The notes under the pieces were generated by a model. It was not told the origin of the DNA. It ran no database searches and saw only the letters and a program-made list of their open reading frames with translations. A DNA stretch of 14,841 nt, taken from positions 1 through 14,841 of the forward strand of contig JABIME010000082.1 of assembly GCA_018654125.1 (NCBI GenBank), in the 5' to 3' direction. A program made the translations under genes and the position numbers. This document shows, piece after piece, positions 8,084 through 14,615 of this stretch; the first letter of the stretch is position 1; each line of letters begins with the position of its first letter. Source of the DNA: Candidatus Cloacimonadota bacterium (GTDB lineage: Bacteria; Cloacimonadota; Cloacimonadia; Cloacimonadales; TCS61).

Positions 8084-9586
8084 ATGAATATAATTCCACA
8101 ACCAACAAAGGTATTAAAGATATCAGGCTTTTATAAATTAAATAAAACAATAACAGTAAAACATGATGATAATTTTAATGAGATCATCGAAGTTTTTAAC
8201 AAAAATCTGAAAAAAATTACGGATTTCAAAATAGAATTTACACACAAAGAAGAAGCTGATCTAAAATTAATTTTTGATTCTCAAATCTCAAATTCAGAAG
8301 GATATAAAATAACTGTAGGTACAAAAGGTATTATAATATTTGCTTGTAAAAAGGCAGGATTTTTTTACGGATGCATAACATTACTTCAAATCATTTCAGG
8401 AACAAAAATCCCCTTTTGTGAGATCGAGGATGAACCTCGTTTTGAGTGGAGAGGAATGCATCTCGATGTGAGTCGTCATTTTTTTCCTATAGAATTCATC
8501 AAACGCTACATCGATCTTTTAAGCTTACACAAACTGAATGTTTTTCACTGGCATCTCACTGATGATAATGGTTGGAGAATCGAAATAAAAAAATATCCTC
8601 AACTCACAGAAGTTTGCAGTTGGCGAAAGAATTTGGAGCACATTTCTTGGAATGATCGAAATGACTCAGATGATGTTGCAGAAGGGGTTTATGGTGGTTT
8701 CTATACTCAAGAAGAGATAAGAGATGTAATAAAATATGCTGCTGAAAGGTTTATAACAGTTGTTCCTGAAATTGAAATGCCTGGGCATACAAGTGAAGTA
8801 TTTGCTGCTTTTCCTCAGCTTTCCTGTCGAGAGGAAAAGTTGGAAGTTGCTCCTGGTGGATATTGGCCAAATCTCGATATTTTCTGTGCTGGTAAGGAAG
8901 ATACTTTTACATTTTTAGAAGACATTCTCTCAGAGATCATTCAACTTTTCCCATCACCATATATTCATATTGGTGGAGATGAAGCAAATAAAACAAGATG
9001 GAAGGAATGTCCTAAGTGTCAGAAGAGAATCGCAGATGAACACTTGAAAGATGAGAATGAACTGCAAAGTTATTTTATTACAAGAATTACTAAATTCCTT
9101 TTAGAGAAAGGGAAAACTCCTATTGGCTGGGATGAGATAATTGAAGGAGGCTTGGCAGAAGATATTGTTGTAATGTGCTGGCGTGGAGATGGTAAGGATG
9201 CTCTGAAGAACGCCATATCTTCTGGTAACAAGGCCATACTATGCCCAAATCCCATTTTATATTTCGATTGGAAGCAGAATGAGGATTCACAGGGAGCTTT
9301 TGGTGTAACTACCTTGAAACAAGTTTACGATTATGAACCTATGCATACGGGAATTTCCATTGAAGATAAACACTTAATACTTGGTGTTCAGGCTAATGTG
9401 TGGACGGAATGGATGCAAACTAGCAAAGATGTGGAATACATGGCATTTCCAAGAATGAGTGCTTTAGCAGAAGTAGCTTGGCAACAGGAAAATACTAAAG
9501 ATTGGAAAAATTTTCAATTACGTTTAACAAAATTTAAATCCATTCTCGATAAATATAAGATTAATTATTATGAGTCAAATGCATAA
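8084..9586 (+). CDS. GH20 beta-N-acetylhexosaminidase, cytoplasmic
   Basis: This enzyme removes terminal beta-linked N-acetylglucosamine or N-acetylgalactosamine by substrate-assisted catalysis. Numbering from ATG 8084 (500 residues): residues 1-115 are the N-terminal GH20b alpha/beta domain and the TIM-barrel follows. Barrel signatures are 'EWRGMHLDVSRHF' (121-133), 'HKLNVFHWHLTDDNGWRIEI' (149-168), 'VVPEIEMPGH' (226-235), and 'HIGGDEANKTRW' (295-306), whose D299-E300 pair is the catalytic dyad. The C-terminal tryptophan site 'GVQANVWTEWM' (434-444) is intact. There is no signal peptide, so the substrate must be imported; the neighbouring divergent transporter operon is an obvious supplier. 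The frame is open to an earlier ATG at 8054 but 8084 has the better-placed ribosome site and a typical family start. The stop is followed by a separate promoter candidate for the next genes. Substrate linkage is unknown; chitobiose or an N-glycan core fragment are the natural candidates. Confidence 0.93.
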   Translation: MNIIPQPTKVLKISGFYKLNKTITVKHDDNFNEIIEVFNKNLKKITDFKIEFTHKEEADLKLIFDSQISNSEGYKITVGTKGIIIFACKKAGFFYGCITLLQIISGTKIPFCEIEDEPRFEWRGMHLDVSRHFFPIEFIKRYIDLLSLHKLNVFHWHLTDDNGWRIEIKKYPQLTEVCSWRKNLEHISWNDRNDSDDVAEGVYGGFYTQEEIRDVIKYAAERFITVVPEIEMPGHTSEVFAAFPQLSCREEKLEVAPGGYWPNLDIFCAGKEDTFTFLEDILSEIIQLFPSPYIHIGGDEANKTRWKECPKCQKRIADEHLKDENELQSYFITRITKFLLEKGKTPIGWDEIIEGGLAEDIVVMCWRGDGKDALKNAISSGNKAILCPNPILYFDWKQNEDSQGAFGVTTLKQVYDYEPMHTGISIEDKHLILGVQANVWTEWMQTSKDVEYMAFPRMSALAEVAWQQENTKDWKNFQLRLTKFKSILDKYKINYYESNA

Positions 9587-9605
9587 TAAAAGTGAATTAT
9601 TTGAG

Positions 9606-9635
9606 TTGACAGAATAATTTTTCCTGATCATTAAT
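9606..9635 (+). promoter_or_regulatory. Candidate sigma70-type promoter for the glycyl radical enzyme operon
   Basis: A perfect -35 box TTGACA (9606-9611) is followed after 18 bases by ATTAAT (9630-9635), a 4-of-6 -10 match. It lies 20 bases after the GH20 stop and about 30 bases before the first small ORF, so it would separate the hexosaminidase from the glycyl radical unit. Confidence 0.5.
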
Positions 9636-9651
9636 AAGATATGCGTAGTTC

Positions 9652-9657
9652 AAGGAG
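9652..9657 (+). promoter_or_regulatory. Strong ribosome binding site of the 28-codon ORF
   Basis: AAGGAG is followed by six bases and then ATG 9664. It is the only strong site upstream of the activating enzyme gene. Confidence 0.6.
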
Positions 9658-9663
9658 CGTATT

Positions 9664-9750
9664 ATGGTTTGTATGATAGAGAGTAAAATTTCACCAAGAA
9701 GTAATAATGAAGAAATGAAAGTTCTGAAAACTATGACATTGGTAAAATAA
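9664..9750 (+). CDS. Candidate 28-residue small protein or leader peptide coupled to the activating enzyme
   Basis: A short ORF begins with ATG 9664, preceded by AAGGAG with a 6-base spacer, one of the best ribosome sites in the window. It encodes 28 residues starting MVCMIESK and ending MTLVK, and its TAA stop shares one base with the start ATG of the activating-enzyme gene (TAATG). That downstream gene has no good ribosome site of its own, so translation of the small ORF probably delivers ribosomes to it. An in-frame TAG lies just upstream of the small ORF, so it is not the tail of a longer gene. I do not recognise the peptide. It may be a functional small protein or only a coupling leader. 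Translation is well supported; a function for the product is not. Confidence 0.5.
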   Translation: MVCMIESKISPRSNNEEMKVLKTMTLVK

Positions 9751-10547
9751 TGAAAAGTGGAGTTGTTTTTGATATAAAAAGATTTGCAATTCACGACGGA
9801 CCTGGAATTCGTACAACTGTTTTCCTGAAAGGTTGTCCATTAAGATGTATTTGGTGTCATAATCCCGAGAGTATTTCACCAGAATGTAAAACAATAAAAA
9901 CTCACACAATGATTGGTAAAACCAGTTTTCCTGCAGAGAAAATTATCGGGAGAGAGATGAGTTCAGAAGAAGTTATTTTAGAAATTCTTAAGGACAGAAT
10001 CTTTTATGAAGAATCGGGTGGTGGAGTAACGTTTTCCGGTGGAGAACCTCTAATGCAACCAGATTTTTTAAAAGAACTTCTTCAGGTTTCTAAGGAGAAC
10101 GATATTCACACAACTGTTGATACAAGCGGTTTTGCATCGATGCAGTTAATAGAAAGTACACTTTCTATTGCGGATCTTATTTTGTATGACATTAAATTGA
10201 TAGATGATGACCTTCATAAAAAATATACCAAAAAATCTAATAAAGAGATCCTAAAAAATCTAAAGTACTTGAACGATATAAAAGCAAATATAATTATCAG
10301 GATCCCAATAATTCCACAGATAACCGATACTAAAAAAAATATCTCTGATATTATTCGGTTCCTTGAAGAAATGCACTTCTCCGGAAGGATAGAAATTCTA
10401 CCGTTTCATAAAACAGCAAATCAAAAATACAAAAATCTAAAAATGATAAATCATGTAGATAAATTAAAACCAAATGATGAAAATGAATTGAAAAAGATTG
10501 CATCTAAATTTACAGAAGCAGGATTTTTTGTAAACTACGCAGGATAG
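9750..10547 (+). CDS. Glycyl radical enzyme activating enzyme (PflA-type radical SAM protein)
   Basis: This radical S-adenosylmethionine enzyme would install the glycyl radical on the enzyme encoded next. Residues 10-40 carry the family start 'KRFAIHDGPGIRTTVFLKG', then C29-x3-C33-x2-C36, the ligands of the radical-generating [4Fe-4S] cluster, then 'HNPE'. Further signatures are 'SGGGVTFSGGEP' (89-100, S-adenosylmethionine binding), 'DTSGF' (124-128) and 'YDIKLID' (146-152). At 265 residues it is short for activators of non-PFL glycyl radical enzymes. The segment between the CxxxCxxC motif and residue 70 holds a single cysteine (C46), so the usual ferredoxin-like insertion with two extra clusters is missing, as in pyruvate formate-lyase activase. 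The gene is coupled to the small ORF by TAATG and is 5 bases from its substrate protein gene. Confidence 0.93.
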   Translation: MKSGVVFDIKRFAIHDGPGIRTTVFLKGCPLRCIWCHNPESISPECKTIKTHTMIGKTSFPAEKIIGREMSSEEVILEILKDRIFYEESGGGVTFSGGEPLMQPDFLKELLQVSKENDIHTTVDTSGFASMQLIESTLSIADLILYDIKLIDDDLHKKYTKKSNKEILKNLKYLNDIKANIIIRIPIIPQITDTKKNISDIIRFLEEMHFSGRIEILPFHKTANQKYKNLKMINHVDKLKPNDENELKKIASKFTEAGFFVNYAG

Positions 10548-10552
10548 AGAAT

Positions 10553-12895
10553 ATGAATACACGAATTAAGAAATTAAGAAAAGAGAGTATGGATGCGCCT
10601 AATGTTCTATCTGCTGAACGGGCAATCTTGGTAACTGAATTCTACAAATCTATTATCAATAAAGATCTATCTATTCCAATGCAAAGAGCATTATGCTTCC
10701 AATACATTTTACAGAACAAAGCATTATGTATTAACGATGGAGAATTAATTGTAGGAGAACGAGGGCCAAAACCTAAAGCAACACCAACATATCCTGAAAT
10801 TTGTTTGCATTCATTGGTAGATTTGCAAATATTGAATGACCGTGAAAAAGTTTTCTTTCAAGTAGATAATGATACTAAAGAAATCTACAAAACAAGTATA
10901 ATTCCATTTTGGAAAGGTAAAACAATGCGTGAGAAGCTCCTCTCTGAAATGACATCAGAATGGATAAACTCATATGAAGCAGGAATCTTTACAGAATTTC
11001 AAGAACAACGCGGTCCAGGGCATACTGTTTTGGGAGATAAAATCTACAAATTTGGGATGAGTGATATTATCCTGCAGATCAATAGAAGATTAGAAACAGC
11101 ATCAGATACCGAAGTTGAAGAACTGAAGGCAATGAAAATAACAGCTGAAACTTTGATAAAATTTGCAATTCGTCACGCTGATATCTTAGAGAAAATAGCA
11201 CTTAAGGAAGGTCATAAAAAACGTAAAGCAGAATTGAGAGAGATGGCAAGAATTTGTCGAAAAGTTCCTGCCGAAAAACCCGATACATTACATGAAGCAT
11301 TACAATATTATTGGTTTGTACATCTTGGGGTTATTACAGAACTAAATCCCTGGGATTCTTTCAATCCAGGTAGACTCGATCAGCATCTAATCCCTTATTA
11401 TAAGAAAGGGTTGAAGAACGGAACCTTAGACAAAGAAACAGCAAAAGAGTTACTTTGCTGTTTGTGGATAAAATTTAATAATCATCCATCCCCACCCAAA
11501 ATGGGTGTAACAGCCCAGGAAAGTAATACCTACACAGATTTTGCACTCATTAATTTAGGTGGGTTAACGGCTGATGGCAGCAATGCAGTGAACGAAATGA
11601 GTTATCTGCTCTTAGATGTTATTGAAGAAATGCGTTTATTGCAACCAAGTTCAATGGTGCAAATAAGTAGGCAAAATCCAGATGATTTTATTAACCGTGC
11701 TTTCAAGATCATTAAGACTGGCTTTGGACAACCGTCCATATTTAATACAGATGCAATAATTAAAGAACTTACTAGACAAGGCAAATCTGTAGTCGATGCG
11801 CGAAATGGAGGAGCAAGTGGTTGCGTGGAATCAGGTGCTTTCGGTACGGAAAGTTATATTCTCAGTGGATATTTTAATCTACCAAAAATATTAGAAATTA
11901 CTTTAAATAATGGATTTGACACTCGAACAAATAAAATGATCGGATTAAAAACAGGAGAGTTAGATAGCTTTAATGATTTTTCTGAATTACTTAATGCATT
12001 TGAGAAACAACTTACCCATTTTGCTAACATCAAGTTAAAAGGAAATGATGTCATAGAAAGTTTATTTGCTACAAAACTTCCTGTTCCTTTTCTTTCTCTT
12101 CTTATTGATGATTGCATTAATAATGCCAAAGATTACAATGCAAAAGGTGCACGTTACAACAGCATTTATGTTCAGGGTGTAGGACTGGGAACTATAACTG
12201 ATTGTATTACTGCAATAAAATTTAATGTTTTTGATGAGATGAAGTTTTCATTAAAGGAAATGCTAAGAGCTATTGAAAATGATTATATTGGTTACGAAAA
12301 GTTGCAGAATGACCTAATTTATAACACGCCTAAATATGGAAATGATAATGACATTGCCGATAAAAATGCAACTAATGTCTTTGAGATTTTCTTCAATTCA
12401 ATAGATGGAAGAATGAGTCCTTTGGGTGCCAAGTATCGCATTAATATGCTTCCTACAACCTGTCATATTTATTTCGGGTGTGTTACCGGAGCATCTGCAG
12501 ATGGAAGAAATGCAGGTAAGCCATTATCCGAAGGGATCTCACCCGTTCAAGGAGCTGATAGGCTGGGGCCAACAGCTGTTTTAAAGTCTGCATCTAAATT
12601 TGATCATACAAGAACTGGTGGAACTCTTCTTAATCAGAAATTCTCTCTAGACTTTTTTAAGACAGATGAAAATCAACAAAAACTAACAGCTCTAATAAGA
12701 AGTTATTTCAGAATGGATGCACATCATATTCAATTTAATGTTATCGATAAGCAAACACTTCTAGATGCTCAAAAAAATCCTCAAGACCATAAAAATCTTA
12801 TCGTTCGAGTTGCAGGTTACAGTGATTATTTCAATGATCTGGGAGTAGATCTGCAAAACGAGATCATAGAGAGAACAGAACACAATAATTATTAG
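10553..12895 (+). CDS. hypD: HypD-type glycyl radical enzyme (probable trans-4-hydroxy-L-proline dehydratase)
   Basis: This is a full-length glycyl radical enzyme of 780 residues. The active-site cysteine loop is 'GGASGCVESG' (C424, with E426 as the expected base) and the radical glycine is G755 in 'RVAGYSDYF' (752-760), near the C-terminus as it should be. The protein follows the Clostridioides difficile hydroxyproline dehydratase HypD closely in my memory, including 'INDGELIVGE', 'PTYPEIC', 'EAGIFTEFQEQRGPGHTV', 'PGRLDQHL' and 'LPTTCHIYFG'. Residues recalled as lining the HypD pocket seem kept (H157, D268, S324, F330, E426, Y440, T635). HypD turns trans-4-hydroxy-L-proline into pyrroline-5-carboxylate. 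A related enzyme, HplG, instead cleaves the C-N bond of the same substrate and cannot be excluded. No pyrroline-5-carboxylate reductase or microcompartment gene is in the window. The enzyme is cytoplasmic and oxygen-sensitive. The family is certain; the exact reaction is provisional. Confidence 0.75.
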   Translation: MNTRIKKLRKESMDAPNVLSAERAILVTEFYKSIINKDLSIPMQRALCFQYILQNKALCINDGELIVGERGPKPKATPTYPEICLHSLVDLQILNDREKVFFQVDNDTKEIYKTSIIPFWKGKTMREKLLSEMTSEWINSYEAGIFTEFQEQRGPGHTVLGDKIYKFGMSDIILQINRRLETASDTEVEELKAMKITAETLIKFAIRHADILEKIALKEGHKKRKAELREMARICRKVPAEKPDTLHEALQYYWFVHLGVITELNPWDSFNPGRLDQHLIPYYKKGLKNGTLDKETAKELLCCLWIKFNNHPSPPKMGVTAQESNTYTDFALINLGGLTADGSNAVNEMSYLLLDVIEEMRLLQPSSMVQISRQNPDDFINRAFKIIKTGFGQPSIFNTDAIIKELTRQGKSVVDARNGGASGCVESGAFGTESYILSGYFNLPKILEITLNNGFDTRTNKMIGLKTGELDSFNDFSELLNAFEKQLTHFANIKLKGNDVIESLFATKLPVPFLSLLIDDCINNAKDYNAKGARYNSIYVQGVGLGTITDCITAIKFNVFDEMKFSLKEMLRAIENDYIGYEKLQNDLIYNTPKYGNDNDIADKNATNVFEIFFNSIDGRMSPLGAKYRINMLPTTCHIYFGCVTGASADGRNAGKPLSEGISPVQGADRLGPTAVLKSASKFDHTRTGGTLLNQKFSLDFFKTDENQQKLTALIRSYFRMDAHHIQFNVIDKQTLLDAQKNPQDHKNLIVRVAGYSDYFNDLGVDLQNEIIERTEHNNY

Positions 12896-12931
12896 AAAAA
12901 ATTCAGTTTACTTGTATGCTGGTTTATTCAG

Positions 12932-13008
12932 TGGTACCCCCGACCCGATTTGAACAGGTGACCTTTTCCTTAGGAGGGAACTGCTCTATCCAGCTGAGCT
13001 ACGGGGGC
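12932..13008 (-). tRNA. tRNA-Arg (anticodon CCU)
   Basis: The minus strand folds as a complete 77-base tRNA with encoded CCA. The acceptor arm is GCCCCCG with CGGGGGT, including a G1-U72 wobble. The D arm is GCTC/GAGC with the loop AGCTGGATA. The anticodon stem is GTTCC/GGAAA with one G-A mismatch at 27-43. The anticodon CCT (+ strand 12972-12974) is flanked by CT and AA. The T arm is ACCTG-TTCAAAT-CGGGT. CCU reads the arginine codon AGG. The mismatch and wobble are slightly unusual but all conserved positions are present. Confidence 0.95.
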
Positions 13009-13020
13009 ACACATGTAATT

Positions 13021-13050
13021 ATTAATTTTTTTAAGGTGATTTGATGTCAA
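13021..13050 (-). promoter_or_regulatory. Candidate promoter of tRNA-Arg
   Basis: On the minus strand TTGACA (13045-13050) is followed after 18 bases by ATTAAT (13021-13026). This is the same -35, spacing and -10 as the candidate at 9606-9635. Transcription would start a few bases before the tRNA 5' end at 13008. Confidence 0.5.
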
Positions 13051-13117
13051 GCACAACATACAAAGGGCTGTTTTTTCTGCAGACCTTCATCAACATTCCA
13101 TTGAGTATAAACTATAT

Positions 13118-13146
13118 AAAAAAGGGCTACCAGATTCGGCAGCCCT
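13118..13146 (-). terminator. Rho-independent terminator of the 21-codon gene
   Basis: Read on the minus strand, AGGGCTGCC (13146-13138) and GGTAGCCCT (13131-13123) form a 9-base-pair stem with one G-U pair and the 6-base loop GAATCT. A run of T (+ strand A 13118-13123) follows at once. On the plus strand only a weak T-poor tail follows, so its direction is leftward. It lies 27 bases after the stop of the small gene at 13174. Confidence 0.85.
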
Positions 13147-13173
13147 TTATCTATATTTTGATGAATGAAACAA

Positions 13174-13239
13174 TTATTTAACAAAGTGTCTTAACTGCTT
13201 CAGTTCATTCCATCTACTTATTAGGTTTTTACGTTTCAT
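13174..13239 (-). CDS. Candidate 21-residue cationic microprotein
   Basis: A miniature gene lies in the gap between the tRNA and the M20 gene. On the minus strand AAGGAGGG (13246-13253) is followed seven bases later by ATG 13239, then 21 codons, TAA, and a strong hairpin terminator 27 bases on. Few random ORFs this short have both a near-perfect ribosome site and a private terminator. The peptide begins MKRKNLISRW and is strongly basic: three lysines or arginines at positions 2-4 and further K/R at 9, 14, 17 and 21. From about residue 6 it can form an amphipathic helix, with L6, W10, L13, L16 and V20 spaced three or four apart. There is no signal peptide or cysteine. I do not recognise it. 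It could be a microprotein, a membrane-active peptide, or a leader ORF within a small RNA. Confidence 0.6.
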   Translation of the reverse strand: MKRKNLISRWNELKQLRHFVK

Positions 13240-13245
13240 TTCAAA

Positions 13246-13253
13246 CCCTCCTT
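13246..13253 (-). promoter_or_regulatory. Near-perfect Shine-Dalgarno of the 21-codon gene
   Basis: AAGGAGGG on the minus strand is the longest anti-16S match in the window and is placed seven bases before ATG 13239. Confidence 0.7.
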
Positions 13254-13269
13254 CTTTATTTCAATAAAG
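13254..13269. promoter_or_regulatory. Palindrome upstream of the 21-codon gene, operator-like
   Basis: CTTTATT-TC-AATAAAG is a 7-base inverted repeat around a 2-base centre, directly next to the Shine-Dalgarno of the small gene and in the promoter-side gap of the M20 gene. The 2-base centre is too tight for an RNA loop, so a protein-binding site on DNA is more likely. A TTGTCA box (13305-13310, minus strand) could be a -35 for the small gene, but I find no convincing -10 at normal distance. Confidence 0.3.
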
Positions 13270-13342
13270 GTTAATCAATAAATAGCATTTGGCAAATATA
13301 AGTTTGACAAATTTCCAAATAATTTTTCGGTTCTCATAAATA

Positions 13343-13348
13343 AAGGAG
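13343..13348 (+). promoter_or_regulatory. Ribosome binding site deciding the M20 gene start
   Basis: AAGGAG lies six bases before ATG 13355, whereas the TTG at 13352 in the same frame would leave only three bases. Confidence 0.7.
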
Positions 13349-13354
13349 ACGTTG

Positions 13355-14482
13355 ATGAATTTGTATAAGATCAGAAAAGAATTACATAAAATTCCTGAAC
13401 TCGGATTTGAAGAAATTAAAACGCAAAAGTATATTTTACAATTGCTAAAGAAAATTGATGGAATCATAGTTCACACATTTGATTTTCCGGGCATTTTAAT
13501 AGAATATTCTCATGGAAATGGGAAGTATAAAATGTTTAGAGCAGATATGGATGCGCTTCCTATTTCTGAGGATACAAATTGCGGATTTGAATCGGAACAT
13601 AAAGGCAAAATGCATGCTTGCGGACATGACATGCATATGACTATCTTGATCGGATTGATCGAAAAAATCATACAAGCAAATCTAAAAGAAAACATACTCT
13701 TTTTATTCCAACCAGCTGAAGAGGGAATGGGTGGAGCAACACGGATATTAAATACTGGAATATTAGATAAATTTGAAATAAATGAGTCTTATGCTCTGCA
13801 TGTTTTTGGTGGAATGGAAACGGGAGAAATTTCTTCGAAAGCAGGAATATTTTTTGCCAACACACAGGAAATTGAGGTTGTATTTACGGGTAAAAGTGCA
13901 CATGTTGCTTTTGCAGAAAAAGGGATAAATGCTCTAGCTGCTGGAGCGGAATTCTACCTTGAGATCGAAGAGGCAATAAAGAAAAAATTTCCAATTGGAA
14001 AACCCGTGATCTGTTCTTTTGGGAAAATGAATGCTGGTGTTGTGATGAATGCAGTTCCTGACGAATGCAGATTAGAAGGGACTTTTCGTGCATTTACAAA
14101 TGAAGATCATGAAGCTCTAAAAACTTTAATAGAGCAAGTTAAAACAAGAATAGCAGAAAAGCATAAAATTAAAGCTGACATAATTTACAAAGCATATTAT
14201 AAAGAAGTTGTGAATAATGAAATGCTGCTAAATAAACTAAAAAGTATAGCCTCAGAAATGTGCATTGACTTTCAAGATGCAGGAATGGTTTTTACAGGTG
14301 AAGATTTTGGTTTCTTTACAGAAAAATACAAAGGTCTTCTTTTTTGGCTTGGTGTTGGTAACAACGGAGCAGATCTGCATTCACCACAATTTCTTCCTGA
14401 CGAAAAAGCGATAGATATTGGAGTTGATCTTTTTTTTGAATTAATAAAAACTAGAAATGAAAAGTCGGATGAGGTTGATTAA
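13355..14482 (+). CDS. M20D amidohydrolase, N-acetyldiaminopimelate deacetylase-like
   Basis: This is a 375-residue cytoplasmic metal-dependent amidohydrolase of the M20D group, which removes acyl groups from amino acids or short peptides. Metal-binding and catalytic motifs are 'FRADMDALPI' (61-70), 'MHACGHDMH' (86-94; C89, H91), 'FQPAEEG' (118-124; E122, E123), 'ALHVFGG' (147-153; H149) and 'LHSPQFLPDE' (341-350; H342). The lid domain lies at about 168-285. 'FANTQEIEVVFTGKSAHVAF' and 'FTGEDFGFFTEKYKGLLFWLG' resemble YkuR-type N-acetyl-LL-diaminopimelate deacetylases more than hippurate or indole-acetyl hydrolases. In the acetylase lysine pathway that enzyme yields LL-diaminopimelate for lysine and peptidoglycan. 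No other lysine gene is in the window, so a catabolic N-acyl amino acid deacylase remains possible. The gene is alone in its unit. A TTGACA upstream (13304-13309) has no matching -10. Confidence 0.88.
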   Translation: MNLYKIRKELHKIPELGFEEIKTQKYILQLLKKIDGIIVHTFDFPGILIEYSHGNGKYKMFRADMDALPISEDTNCGFESEHKGKMHACGHDMHMTILIGLIEKIIQANLKENILFLFQPAEEGMGGATRILNTGILDKFEINESYALHVFGGMETGEISSKAGIFFANTQEIEVVFTGKSAHVAFAEKGINALAAGAEFYLEIEEAIKKKFPIGKPVICSFGKMNAGVVMNAVPDECRLEGTFRAFTNEDHEALKTLIEQVKTRIAEKHKIKADIIYKAYYKEVVNNEMLLNKLKSIASEMCIDFQDAGMVFTGEDFGFFTEKYKGLLFWLGVGNNGADLHSPQFLPDEKAIDIGVDLFFELIKTRNEKSDEVD

Positions 14483-14495
14483 TTTATACTAATGG

Positions 14496-14515
14496 ATTCC
14501 CGCTTCTGTGGGAAT
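14496..14515. repeat. Palindromic ATTCCCGC/GTGGGAAT repeat element
   Basis: ATTCCCGC (14496-14503), a TTCT loop and GTGGGAAT (14508-14515) form an 8-base-pair hairpin flanked by TGG and GATAA. It resembles the dispersed 'GGATTCCCGC...GCGGGAATGA' palindromes found in many bacterial genomes. It stands 13 bases after the M20 stop and may help terminate or protect that transcript, although no T run follows. Only one copy is in this window, so its status as a dispersed repeat is inference. Confidence 0.5.
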
Positions 14516-14525
14516 GATAACATGC

Positions 14526-14552
14526 AAAAAAAAAACCGCTTAAAAAGCGGTT
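14526..14552 (-). terminator. Rho-independent terminator of the gene at the right edge
   Basis: AACCGCTT (14534-14541) and AAGCGGTT (14545-14552) make a stem around AAA. On the minus strand a run of about ten T follows (A 14526-14535 on the plus strand), so it ends the leftward transcript of the partial gene beginning beyond 14841. On the plus strand the tail TTAAATTGTTT is weaker but could also serve the M20 gene. Confidence 0.8.
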
Positions 14553-14615
14553 AAATTGTTTATCTAATTAATTCTCTTCAGAAGATTCTGCCAATAGTAA
14601 ATAACTAGTTTTTAT

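Noticed and set aside
9597..9909. Minus-strand ORFs opposite the activating enzyme start
   Set aside because: They are low-complexity frames opposite a clear coding gene and the coupled small ORF, without ribosome sites or recognisable content.
12932..13260. tRNA-adjacent integration site or genomic island edge
   Set aside because: No integrase, no repeated tRNA 3' end and no compositional shift are visible on either side.
13304..13332. TTGACA at 13304-13309 as the M20 gene promoter
   Set aside because: No -10 hexamer occurs 15-19 bases downstream; TAATTT is only 10 bases away.
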